Shown here piece after piece: positions 37,201 to 48,387 of a stretch of DNA of 64,000 nt. The DNA lies in contig JAJQZP010000256.1 of the NCBI GenBank assembly GCA_025403435.1, positions 434,001 to 498,000 on the forward strand, in the 5' to 3' direction. The notes below the pieces were generated by a model. That model was not told where the DNA came from and ran no database searches. It saw nothing but the letters and a program-made list of their open reading frames with translations. Numbering within the stretch: position 1 is the first letter of the stretch; every line of letters starts with the position of its first letter. The DNA comes from Artocarpus heterophyllus (Eukaryota > Streptophyta > Magnoliopsida > Rosales > Moraceae). The translations under genes and the position numbers were made by a program.

Positions 37201-37660
37201 ATATGCCAATCAATCAAAGTTTAGTCATCCAATCATATCCAATCACAATAATCATCATTGTCACAAGTTTTGAAAAATTTCTGCTGATTGCTCGTTAGCC
37301 ATCTTCGACCTACCGATGGTTCACTTCGGCTTGCCAAAGCCGTGAGGTCTGGCCTGTCGATCATAGTCATCGAACTACCATTCTATGAGAGACAATTCGG
37401 CCTGCCGAACTTGAAGGTTCGGCCTACCGATCTGCCTTAACTCACTAAAATTCATCAAAGTATTAAATTATTACCAAAATCATTATTAAACACACAAAGT
37501 AAATGATATGAACACTTGAGCATATCGATTCCACGTGACCGTCACCTGTAATAACACTTAAAATAAAATAGTTAGTATCATTATATCATAACACATATCA
37601 ATAAAGAAATTACTTAACGTCGTTATTCTTCCGTTACATGAAAATTTGGCGGGTGTTACA
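34294..37660 (-). mobile_element. Solo LTR 1, family S (3.37 kb, TSD TTATT/TTATG)
   Basis: Termini TGTAGCGCCCC and GGGTGTTACA; flanks TTATT (34289-34293) and TTATG (37661-37665) match at 4 of 5 bases. It is collinear with 38515-41651 and 48388-50946 and has no internal region, so it is a solo LTR left by LTR-LTR recombination. Motif arrays lie near both ends: seven copies at 34521-34700 (AGGCCGA orientation) and five at 37305-37435 (TCGGCCT orientation). The minus orientation is inferred from GTAGGTGAG and GTGTTACA elements shared in direction with the gypsy LTRs. The 78-aa frame at 36726 is incidental. Confidence 0.8.
34521..34538. repeat. Perfect 18-bp palindrome
   Basis: AGTTCGGCATGCCGAACT equals its own reverse complement. 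It is the first unit of the motif array. The corresponding unit in solo LTRs 2 and 3 (AGTTCGGCAGGCCGAACT/A) differs by one base at the centre. Confidence 0.9.
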
Positions 37661-37863
37661 TTATGGGTCCAATTAATATTATTAATGTACTAATGTATTT
37701 GGCTAACTGTATAAGACCTCATATGACAGTCAATGATAATTTAATAGTAAGATACTCAAAAACATCGAAAAGGCATTAAATAAGTACTTCATTATCTTTG
37801 TGAAACATCTGATATAATTGTATTATTAAAAGACTTAAAATCAAAATTAATTGGATGCTAAAT
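37661..37863. other. Short flank between solo LTR 1 and the CACTA element
   Basis: About 200 bp of AT-rich sequence. It is probably the continuation of the copia LTR split by solo LTR 1, but I cannot match it to another copy. Confidence 0.35.
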
Positions 37864-38514
37864 CACTACAAGTTTTTCACCTTCTGGCGACGACAAGACG
37901 TTGTTGTTGAAAAATTTGTAGGGTAAACTGCAAAAAGTGTTCATTTTTTAGGGTGGGTCCCACTTTTAGCATCAACTAGTTATTGCTAAAATTTGTGAAA
38001 ATATCACGCGAAAAGTGGATGCAAGTTGTGCCAAGTCGTCTCTAAAAGTCCAAAGCAAAAAACAATCTATTCATGCGAAAAAGTGTTAGAAAGTGAATGG
38101 TTTTTAACAACAACATGTCATCTCTAAAAATCTTGGCAATAATTGTAAAAAAGTAGTTTTGCATTGGTGCCAACTGGACTTTTTAGCAACAATAGAAATT
38201 AGAATTTCAATTTTTATTAAAAGTTTTAGCGGTAAAACTAGGCACCTTAAAGATTTTTTTCTTTTTGGACTTTTAGTGACGACAACTATCGTCGCTAAAA
38301 AATATTTTAGTAAGGTTTATTGAAACAATATCATGCGGACTATTTATAGCAACAACATATTGATTTTTAGCGACGACATTTGTTGTCACCTAAAACTTCA
38401 AATTATATCTACCCATAATCTGTTCTCCTTCCCCATTTTCTCACAAACCTCCCTCTCTCTACCTTTAGCCGCCGCTACTTGCCAACTAGCCACTACCTTT
38501 CACCACATAGCCAC

Positions 38515-41500
38515 TGTAACACTCCCTTTTAAGGGACGTCATAGATGTCGTTACATTCATACATTCATACTTGTTTAAACTTTAAGCATAAACATAATTA
38601 CAAAACTTATACAATACTTTTAATTGTAAACGTAGTTAAACATACATAACCAGGATCCATTCATACTTTTTTTAACAACATTGTTTAACTTATTCCATAC
38701 CATAATTAATTTAATTATACTTTAAATTAATCATAATCTTATTTTTATAGAATAGATATACCAAGTTGTAAAATCATAACTTATAAAAACATCACATCAT
38801 TTAATAGTTACATACTCCCACAGTTCGGCAGGCCGAACATGGGACTTCGGCAGGCCGGACATGATCGGTAGGTCAGAGTTCCTCAACCGGTAGGCCGGCA
38901 GAGGCTTTGCAAATCTGGTTTAAAAACTCATCATCATCGGGCAGGCCGAAAACGTGATCGGTAGGCCAAACTTTCAAACATCGGCAGGCCGACCAATGAT
39001 GTTCGGCAGGCCGACTGAGCCAAAAATCATTGAGAAAACTTAATTTGTAAAACAGATTTAACTTTTCATAAAAATTGCGGAATATCAAAATTCTTTAAAA
39101 TGCTAAAATAAAATATAAAACCATAGTTCAAGTATTCTTAAAACTTAACATAAAAATATGTTCAAAATATAAAACTTGATTTAAAACATAAAAACATTCT
39201 TCTTGGCGTTCTTCCGGTTACAATTCATTGTGCTTTGTACTCACACGCCTTCCTATGTCCTTCGCCTATTCCATGATCTTCTTACCCTTATCTGCAACAT
39301 AACATAAAACTTGATTAAGCTAATGCTTAGTAAGTACATATAATTCTCACAATTTAAGTACATATAATTCTCACAATTTAAAACTTGATTAAGCTAATTC
39401 TCACAATTCATTGTGCTTTGTACTCACACGCCTTCCCATGTCCTCCGCCTATTCCATGATCTTCTTACCCTTATCTGCAACATGACATAAAACTTGATTA
39501 AGCTAATGCTTAGTAAGTACATATAATTCTCACAATTTAAAATATTACATATACATTATCATCATCATTGTCATCATATCATAAAAGTGCCTTAAGCACA
39601 ATTTCATAGAAACATATCTTTCATTATATTGACCATATTAAAACTTATTCCATTTTATCTAAAGGTCCCAAGTGTTGCACCATGAACATCATTGTAAGAG
39701 CGCCGTCATGAGAGGAGAAGGGTAGCTAATCCTAAACCAAACATGACATCATAACATTTCATTTCATAACATTGGTGTGCAACACTTATTAGGTGATACA
39801 TATATACATAATTTTTATACTTTGAAACATGTCATCATCATACATGCATAACTTTAAATCATGAAAATCTTTCATAAGAAATCCTTTAAGGAAAATAACC
39901 ATAAAATTATCATGAATATCATTGTGAACATATCATCAAATCTTATAAGACGTGTCATGTTGCAGGTGAGAATGTACTTACCGTAAAACTAGCTTACTTA
40001 ACCTTAATACGGTTTTGGTGACGACGCCACGGTCTCGATGTGCTCGTTCCTTTGAGTGTTCATGTCATTTATCCATTTAAAAATACAATAAAATTAATAC
40101 TTATCATAAAACATCCATTCATATAACATTCATTCATATATATATTCATACATATATTCGTCTCATATTACAAACATAATTCATAACCATAATTGTGAAA
40201 ACATAAAATTATCATCACATATACATTCATCTCATATAGACATTATTCATAACATGCTTCCTTAAATATTATCATCAAAACATCTCATACATTACAATCA
40301 TGAAAATCTTTTGAAAATGTTTTCTAATAATTTCAAATATATATATTTTAATTTTTAAAATTCATAAAAACATCTTATTATCATGCATTTCAATGTCATA
40401 GAATTATTTCATCATCAATAAAAATCATTTAAACATATATAGTATTTTATAAAACAAAAATCCAAAAATAACATTGTTAATACAGTTTCCTTGACATAAT
40501 CTCATAAAATTTCATAACATAAAATACACTCATCATACATTATACATGCACATTCTTGACAACTTTCATGAAAAACATCATTCATTTACCCCTTGAATAA
40601 ACATTACATTTTACATACATTATAGTCAAGCAGTAATATTTTACTATGAGGGGTAGAAGATAGAAAATTCATAATTTATCATAGAGACATCGAATTGACT
40701 TGAAACTTGGAGGAACATCACATAATACATACATGCATAATTCAGGACAAAATACAATACCTAGAGAAAGATATTGCAGACGAATTGAGGAGGAGAAATT
40801 CTTTTCAAAAACACAAAGAAACGAGTCCTTACTTTAAAAGATTTTCTTCTCAAAACCCTTGAATTCAACCAACGAAAAATATAACTTTTTCTTTCAAATA
40901 ATCTCAGGTAAACAAGGAGAAGAAGGAGAGGAGAAAACGTGAAGAAGAGGAGAGAAAAGAAAACGTCTTAGAATGAGAGAGAGAATACGTGAGAAGAAGA
41001 AGGAGAGATGGAGAAAAAGAACGTTAAAAAAAAAATTAACGTAATGAGCATAACGTAAAAATTTCAATGCCCTCAATTAAGTCAGAATTTTCTGACTCAT
41101 CTAGACTAAAACTGAGGTGAATGCGTGGAGAATGGAGAGAGAAGAGGGAAAGTCAAATCCATTAGTCACACTTACCATATCTTGCCCTCTTAAAATAGGA
41201 AACCATTTAAAATCATACAAATCAATGCGAAGTCAAACATTTTCTTTCCTTAACTGACAAAATTATTCCATTAATATGCCAATTAATCACAATAAATCAC
41301 CCATTTAATGTAATTATCTCAACCATAAATTTAGAGAGATTTCTGCTGACTGCTCGTCAGCTGTGTTTAACCTGTCGATTTTTTCCTTCGGCCTGCCGAA
41401 CTATCCTTAAATACCATACATTAAAACATTCAATTCATCGATGCATCATAATTAAACATACATTAAAATAATCATGAACACTTGAGCACAACGATTCCAT

Positions 41501-41651
41501 ACAGTCGTCACCTGTCATAAAACTTGACATAAAAAGTTAGTAACAGTAAAATCATATATCATAACATATAACATAAATTATTATTAAGATTTCCTTAACA
41601 TCGTTACTAACTTAACATAATCCGTTACATCAAAAATAGGTGGGTGTTACA
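38515..41651 (-). mobile_element. Solo LTR 2, family S, nested in the CACTA element (TSD GCCAC)
   Basis: TGTAACACTCCC...GGTGGGTGTTACA, 3137 bp, flanked by a perfect 5-bp duplication GCCAC (38510-38514 and 41652-41656). The motif array at 38821-39020 has about eight units (TTCGGCAGGCCGAAC, ATCGGTAGGCCAAAC and similar). The far end has about two (41370-41402). It inserted after the CACTA element. Frames within it (such as 38873-39088) merely translate the motif array. Confidence 0.88.
39221..39545. repeat. Tandem duplication (~183 bp) in solo LTR 2
   Basis: The block from CAATTCATTGTGCTTTG through CTTAGTAAGTACATATAATTC occurs at 39221 and again at 39404. Solo LTRs 1 and 3 have one copy, so it is private to this LTR. 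Confidence 0.8.
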
Positions 41652-41656
41652 GCCAC

Positions 41657-43411
41657 CACCCCTTGCCTTTCTCTCCCTCCCTCCCTCCTTCTGCCCCCGC
41701 CCTCCCCCCCCTCGCATCTTCTCTCACACTTTTTGTTTTTCTTATACTTCAGCCTCTACCTCTGCCCAACTGGCCCTAGCGCTGCCTCTACTTTGCCCTT
41801 GCTGTCCACCACATCCCCCATTCTAACTACCATGCCTAGCCCTGCCACTTCCTTCTTTCTCTCTTTCTTTCCCTCCCTCTTGTCCGTCTCTCTTTCCTGC
41901 AGTCATTTTTCTCCTCCACCGCCACCGTCGGCGGAGGCCATATGCCACCCTCGTTGCTTCCTCATTTCTAATTACTCGGTTTTGTGGTGATTAAATGTGA
42001 GTTTTGGTTTTATTAATTTATTTGCAAATAATGTGATTATGCTAATTGAATAAGGTTTATGTGTAATATAATTATGTGATTATGTTAATGTGAAGGGTGA
42101 TTATATTAATTGAATAAGGTTTGTGATTATGATTATGTGATGTTGTGTTTTAGATTTATTGAATGTAAAGTGTGTAATGTAATGTGAATTTGTTGATGTG
42201 AGTTATGAATTATGTAATTACATGTAGAGTGTGGAATATAGTGTTATGTATAATATGTGATTTTGTGCAATATGATTATGTTAATTGAATAAGTTTTAGA
42301 ATTTTGTGTAATGTAATTATGTTAATTGAATAAGGTTTGTGTGTAAGATGTTATTTGGTTGTCTTTAGAAGTTAAAAAATAGTTAAGGTCTATTTTTAAT
42401 TAATAATCTTAATAATTAAGAATCTTAAATTTAACATTCTTAATTAAGAATAATTACATAAGTAATGAAAATCATAATTAATTAAAAATAAGTAATTAAG
42501 TTAATAATAAATTAATTTGTATTATTTAATTATTAATTAATTAATAATCTTAATAATATTCTTATATAATTAAGTGGCAATTATATAATAATTAAAATGA
42601 ATTATGTTAATTAAAATTAATAATGGCTAATAGTTATTAAGTAATTATTTTATAATAGTACAATTACAAATTTATTATATTAAAAAAATAATGACATAAA
42701 ATTAAATAAAATTTGGAGGTGAAAATAATAAGGATATTCAATAATTATACAAAATGAAATAGCACTATTATAGTGATAGTTAAGATTTTTGTGGCAAGCG
42801 TACTATTGATCAATATCATTGTATGTAGTCACTAAGAATCATACGTGCGTATGACTTTGTTGCTTATCATGTATTGCTTTTTATTATTAAGATAACTTTA
42901 GACCTATTCGAGATGTGACTCGTCGATTCTTGAATTGTCTCGTTTGGACAGTTTAGGATTGTTATTTTACATCTTTGTTACTCATTTCTATTCACGCCTT
43001 GTGATAGATGTTTCAGTTGTCTTTCTTTGTTCTCCGAGTGCGCGACTTTCGATAACGCACTTAGAAGAATTGAGGGCAAATGTTGCTGAAATTTCTATTA
43101 GAAAGGGGTGTTATGGAATAAGTAACAAGTGTTTAAGTTACAATCCTGAATGGGATAGGGCCTTTACCTTGTAGGATGAGGAGTGAAGGTGGATAATAAT
43201 TTTCCACGCATACATCTACATTACATGTCTATATATGTTTTTTGTTCGAAAACTGGCATGCTTAACATTTTCGGCAGGATAAGGATTATGGCAAATAAGG
43301 CTATGGAGGCCACATATATAAGTAAACTATAGTCGTCTCTTTAAATAAAATCTTATTTTATAACTATTTTATTTATTAATTAATAAATTTTTCCTTACTT
43401 TTAATTATAGG
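41657..43411 (+). other. CACTA body upstream of the transposase-like exon
   Basis: A pyrimidine-rich C/T block (41657-41960), continuing the CCCTCTCTCTACC... stretch before the LTR insertion (38425-38510), is followed by AT-rich intron-like DNA. The 116-aa Pro/Ser/Leu-rich frame at 41640 starts inside the LTR and is a composition artefact. A stretch at 43060-43175 may be an earlier transposase exon, but I cannot confirm it. Confidence 0.45.
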
Positions 43412-43800
43412 GCCAATTGGTTCAACAGAGAGAAACGCATGCGATGCAAGCCACATCCTCCTCTTCAGCCTCTGTCATTAACAAGGTTGCCATTCTTACT
43501 AATGTGTTGGGGACATGTAGGGGTCACCAAATCAGAATGGGACCTCGATTGAGTCAGAGAGAGTCGGGTTCTAGTTCCACATCCTTTGGTTCATAGTCCA
43601 GGCATACTTGGTTGCCTCTAGAGGTGCAAAACTGGCTTACACAAATGTATACCAGCAACGTGGAGCTAGCTAGTCAATTAAGGCAAACTAACCCTGGGAT
43701 CACTATAAACATACCTCTACCCCCCGCATGTATAATCCCTTATGCTGAAGAAGAAGTGGAAGAAGATGAAGATAAAGAAATGTATATTATTTTTAGGTGA
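43412..43800 (+). pseudogene. CACTA transposase-like 3' exon, interrupted by a stop
   Basis: After an acceptor-like TTTAATTATAG, one frame stays open for 60 codons (GQLVQQRETHAMQ ... VLGTCRGHQIRMGPRLSQ ...). It meets TAG at 43594 and continues in the same frame for 67 codons (TWLPLEVQNWLTQMYT ... ending in an acidic EEEVEEDEDKE run). A VLG..RGH/GY..G.G phrase near the C-terminus is familiar from plant Ptta/En/Spm transposases, and the location inside a CACTA element agrees. Family assignment is from memory of this motif. If the stop is real the product is truncated. Confidence 0.5.
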
Positions 43801-44379
43801 TTAGACATTTTGTATATTATTAAATTTGTAATACTTTTAGTTTTTGTACATGTTATTAAACCATGCATTTTGTTTTATTTTTATGATATTATTTAATTAT
43901 TAACTATTTAGATTTCAATTATAATTTAAATTTACAAAATTTATAAATATTCTTCAACAAAAATTTAATTAAAAATAAAATCGAAACAATGAAAAAACAT
44001 TTAATTGCAATTAAATCTCTATCTTTGGGAAAAAAAACTATTAGGAATGACAATATCGTTGCTAATACATCATGCGCAAAATTTTTAGCGATGACAAGAA
44101 TTCATGCATAAAATTTTTAGTGATGACTTGTCATTGCTAAATCCCCTTAAAATTTTAAAATTTTCAAAAATTAAAAAACTTTTAGCGACAATATGCTAAA
44201 AATGTCCTCAGCCTAGGTTCGTGATTTGGGTTGTCACAAAAACTTAAGGATGACACATGTTGTCGCTAAAAAACTTTTAGCGATGAATCTTTGGTGATGA
44301 CTTGTCATCGCTAAAAAGTTTTTAGTGATGAGAAGGCCACTTTTAGCTGTTGTAGCTAAAAGCTTCGATTCCTATAGTG

Positions 44380-45063
44380 AATGTTTTTTTTTTTAACAAC
44401 ATAAAAGAATGATTATACATAAACTACTTGTTTAGGTATGGTGGTACTGCTATACCTTGGCAATTTATAAACTAAGCTAATGCTGTTGCATTTTGAATCT
44501 TTCTAAAATATTAGCAATTTATTAGATAGGTCATCTTATCTAAATTGTTGAGAACATTAGTCCAACATATCCAAAAAATATGTGAATTTTCATTCAAGAA
44601 AAGGAGTTCAATGACGTTATACGAGGAGAATGTTATCTATCACTCAAGTCAAAGAGACATGATAAAAATACGTTTGTCAATAATTGTTTTTGTGTGTGAG
44701 CTCGAGAAGGACGACATTTATTGAATTTGTTCAAGCTACAACTTGGGGAATTTGGGATATTTTGTGCTGCTTTATTTGAGAAATTGCTGCAGAAGATTAA
44801 TATGTGTCAACTTAGAGATTTTTGTTTAAATTACTAAAGAAGACATGTTGACGTGAGGGGGAGGCTATTACGTACTGTACTTATTTTTCATTACCATAAG
44901 TTTTTTCTCAGTGGGTTTTCCTAGTAAGGTGTTTAACATGGCAATTCTAATCGTAAATATTGAGAGAATAATGTACTTTTTTTCATAACTAAGATTTTTT
45001 CCCACAAGAATTTTCCTAGTAAGATTTTCATGTATTTTTAATTGATGAATATCCAAGAGGGAG
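44380..45063 (+). mobile_element. Second Ty1/copia 3' end remnant
   Basis: From about 44850: a purine tract (GAGGGGGAGG, 44855-44864), then CGTACTGTACTTATTTTTC and two TTTTCCTAGTAAGG-type phrases (44915-44930, 45010-45025), then ATATCCAAGAGGGAG, the PPT before an LTR. This is the same layout as 33840-34118. No readable pol remains upstream; 44383-44850 is AT-rich and unassigned. Confidence 0.55.
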
Positions 45064-46054
45064 TAGTATGAATAAATTAGTTCATTATTGTGGATGTTCA
45101 TATATCCAACACCCTAATAAATTGTATTATCTCTATCTTAATGACAATTAGTGTTAGGATTTTATAACTTGTTCAGACAATAGAACACATATCTCCACAT
45201 TAGTATGATATTGTCTACTTTGTGCCTAAACCCTCATAGATTTGCTTTTGAACTCTACCCAAAAGGCCTCATTCTAATGGAGATATCTTTTATCCTTATA
45301 AACCCATGATCCTCCCCATGTGTGGCCATTGTGAGACTTTGACTGCATCTCTAACAATCTTCCCCTCAAACTATGGACTACCATCATCCTGATAGTTTGA
45401 ACATACCTCAAGCTAATGCATCCATCCTCTCTACTTAGAGGATCACAAATACTGGTTGAAGCAACTTTTGTCCATCGTGTTGGGAGTGTACACATTATGT
45501 GAAGCCCTGGAGCACCGCCTGCCTCGAGAGCTTAACACGGATCTATTAAGGCCCTCCACCTCCTTTGTTTGGCATTTGAGAATTCCATTCACATGACTCA
45601 GTTTGGGGCGTAGGTTTAATACCATTTATTAGGACAATGGAACACACGTATTTCCATGTTAGTATGATATTGTTTACTTTGGGTCTAAGCCCTCATTGAT
45701 TTGCTTTTAAACTCTATCCAAAAGGCCTCATACCAATAGAGATATCTTTCATTCTTATAAACCCATGATCTTTCCCACCTTGTGTAGCTAATTTGGGACT
45801 TTGGTTGCATCTCTAATATAACCTTCATATAACCTCCCAATTAATACTTCATTAGTAGTAGTTTATTGTTGTATCTCAGGGCTTTTAGCCTCTCTAATGC
45901 TTTATGATTTTTGTCCTATATATATAAGGCCTTTGAGAGCTGGTATTTATACACAATAAGATGATGAAGAATAAGAAAGCCTCTCTTTATTTCTCTTGTG
46001 TCTCTCTATTTTTTATGCTTTATAATTTAGTTATTTTACATCTCTTTTATAACA
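45064..46054 (+). mobile_element. Copia-type LTR, split by a TRIM
   Basis: It starts TAGTATGAATAAATTAG (decayed TGTTATGAATAA) right after the PPT and ends CTTTTATAACA. A TATA box (TATATATATAAGG near 45916) precedes GAGAGCTGGTATTTATAC. Without the TRIM the LTR is about 324 bp, typical for copia. The sequence after it, TAGTGGTATTCC, resembles the first bases of a PBS. Confidence 0.6.
45152..45818 (-). mobile_element. TRIM (miniature LTR retrotransposon)
   Basis: Direct terminal repeats of 205 bp (45152-45356, TGTTAG...CTAACA) and 192 bp (45627-45818) enclose 270 bp. On the minus strand a PPT-like TTTGAGGGGAAGAT directly precedes the left repeat. A decayed PBS (TGGTATTAAACC, usually TGGTATCAGAGC) lies 2 bp from the right repeat (45613-45624). 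Total 667 bp with no coding capacity, which is the TRIM definition. No clear target duplication is left. The 60-77-aa frames over it are not genes. Confidence 0.75.
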
Positions 46055-47049
46055 TAGTGGTATTCCAAAAAAATAAAATAAATTATTGTTTCCTTTTTTA
46101 TTTCTTTTTCGTCAAAACATAGATAATAAATATATTGAACCTGCATTATACAAAGCCTCCTCGCCGTAATAAATTCGAAGCCAAAAGCTCAAAAACAAAA
46201 ATGCCAAAAACATAATAAACTAATAAATTAACAAAAAATGAAAATATAAGAAAAAGCAATTCATTCATAACAAAAACATATGAATGATTAGTTAACTCCA
46301 ACAAAAAAAAAAATGATCAGTTGATATCGTCGGCACCCATAAAACTTTCCTACGCAGATTTACATTGGTCCAAGCGGTGCTTACTTATCTAATCAATGCA
46401 CTTTTGTATTATTTAAAATTTGTATGCGTGATATATATATTTTTACTAATTTCAGTCTCGATTAACTATAGATTAGCTACTATAACTAGCTAATTGCTCA
46501 TTGTTGAGCTAGATTCTCACTGAGAAAAAACGGAGAATTATCGTGTACCTCTGCCTCCAAATTTGAACAAAAAGTTGCAAGAGAAAATTTAGCCTGATGC
46601 CCCAAATGGGGTACGTGCTTATATCATTGTCTCATATAGCCAACGAGAAAACGGCTAAATAGTTCATCTTATCATCAAAACGTGGCGGTAATCGTACAAT
46701 TTTCTAGGACCATAGGCGTCACTAGGTCCCCATTCAACCTCCAACAAATCCCTAATAATATTAATAAAAAAAAAGAAAATGTTGCGAATTAGATGCCTTA
46801 ATTTTTCCGACAGTAAAAAATATAAATTAGAAAAGAACATGTGAAATTTATAGTAGTTTATCCTCAACACGAAAGCTACGTCTACTTTTAACAACTGCAG
46901 AAATAAACTATGATAAAGAAGAAGTTTATAAAAGAAAGTTGCTAAAAATTATTTCAGAGTTACAAAAATAAGCCCTACCATCTACTATTTATTGGAGTAC
47001 ACAAAAAAAGAGGTTAGTTTCTTAAAATTAAAACTAGAATCACAACTGG
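46055..47049. other. Intergenic DNA with one dispersed repeat
   Basis: AT-rich. 46622-46775 matches the repeat in the bHLH upstream region (26275-26432). Nothing else was recognised; the 76-aa minus-strand frame at 46664 lies across the repeat and has no domain. Confidence 0.5.
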
Positions 47050-47993
47050 GTGCTTGATCTATATATGTCCATCAGATCCCCTTTGCTAGCTCATAAACTT
47101 TTCTGTAACGATACAACATGTTCTTTCATACAGATTGGTAACTTATGTTATTTATTAGATTGGCTAAAATTCAATATATTGCGTTTAATAATTCATATTG
47201 GTTTATTGGTTGAATTAATTTTATAAATTAATTTAAGATAAACATGTTGAATTATTTATAAGAGATTTTATTTGTATGGGATTATTGTATATGACTGTTT
47301 TAATCGCATAACTTTTTTATTGGGTTATTTGAATTAAAATTAAAGCTCTATAAAAGATATCTGACTCACATAAGATAGGATTTATCAAATTTGTTCAAAG
47401 AGGGTGAATCAAATGTCTAAAATGTACAAAAAATGTGTCTAGCAACTTGGCCATGACACCATGGTCGACCGCATTATAGACCGCACCTGGTTTTTTAGCA
47501 AAACATGTTTCATGCATTTTTAGCATGGATTTTGAGTCTCATTTGAATTTTGAGCCCAAATCTGATAAAGACTAGACCTAATCTGACCATTATATAAAAG
47601 GAACTATTTTTTATTCTTTCTTAAATCACCAGAGAAATTTAGAGAAAGTATTCTAGAGAGAGAAACTCTAAAACTCCCACAGGGCTAGTGTTCAACATCC
47701 CGAACCTTAGCTCTTAGTTTTCTTTTATGGTTGGAAGGGGAGGTCACTTGAGGAAAAACTAAATGACTTGCGACCACTAGCATTTGGATTGTGGAAAAAG
47801 AATAGCAAGAAAGACCAGATGGTTGAGGCTCTTCTAGTAGATTTCTCTAGTTGTAGTTCCTACAATTTTCTAGTCTACTAAAAAGGTAGGAAATATTTTT
47901 TATTAATTTATATACGTAGCATGTCAACTTGTTATTTGGAAAGATATTTTAATTAAAAAATTTTAAAATCCGTTGTGTATTCATTTTCCAACA
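47050..47993 (+). mobile_element. R1 LTR fragment copy 3
   Basis: It matches R1 copy 1 from about 735 onward (CCCCTTTGCTAGCTCATAA ... ATTGGTAACTTATGT) and ends TTTTCCAACA, giving the intact U5 terminus missing in the other copies. TATA box near 47592. The left end is not a recognisable TG terminus, so it is truncated or a solo-LTR remnant. Confidence 0.65.
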
Positions 47994-48387
47994 ACCGAAT
48001 TATTGTTGCGATGATACCAGTCAGTAACTATGCTGGAACCAACCAGTAACTATGTGAATACCTCTAGGATGTATCTGGTATTTTGAAATATATCATAATG
48101 ATATAGCATGACATCCTTTGTAATTTTTTTGTTGTATAAAAAATTTGAGCTTTATTTTTTTGGCATATATAAAGCGCCTGGAAAAAAATGAAAAGGTTTG
48201 AGGTATGCTGAAATGAGTTTCATAGGAATGATTTTCCTCTCTTTCTTTTTTATTTTTGTTAAATTGTATTCAAACAACGTTTGAGACGTATATTACTTGG
48301 CTTTTTTGTGTTTTTTTCCTTCTTCGAATAACTAGATGAATTTCCAATCTTAACATCAACAGAGATTTTGGGATACGTAGTTAAATG
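47994..48387. other. Short intergenic stretch
   Basis: About 390 bp of AT-rich DNA with no recognised feature. It ends with AAATG, the target duplication of solo LTR 3. Confidence 0.6.

Larger units (their letters stand above)
37864..44379 (+). mobile_element. CACTA (En/Spm-type) DNA transposon, TSD AAT
   Basis: It starts CACTACAAG and ends CTATAGTG, flanked by AAT on both sides (37861-37863, 44380-44382); a 3-bp duplication is standard for CACTA elements. Both ends carry many copies of a subterminal TTTTTAGCGACGACA-like motif in both orientations (37880-38390 and 44060-44370), as expected for transposase-binding repeats. Without the nested solo LTR the element was about 3.4 kb. It retains a broken transposase-like exon (43412-43800) and an AT-rich region with TTAATTGAATAAGGTTTGTG repeats (42045-42350). 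Likely non-autonomous now. Confidence 0.82.

Noticed and set aside
41640..41990. 116-aa Pro/Ser/Leu-rich frame
   Set aside because: It starts inside the solo LTR end and runs through a C/T-rich tract; its composition explains the open frame.
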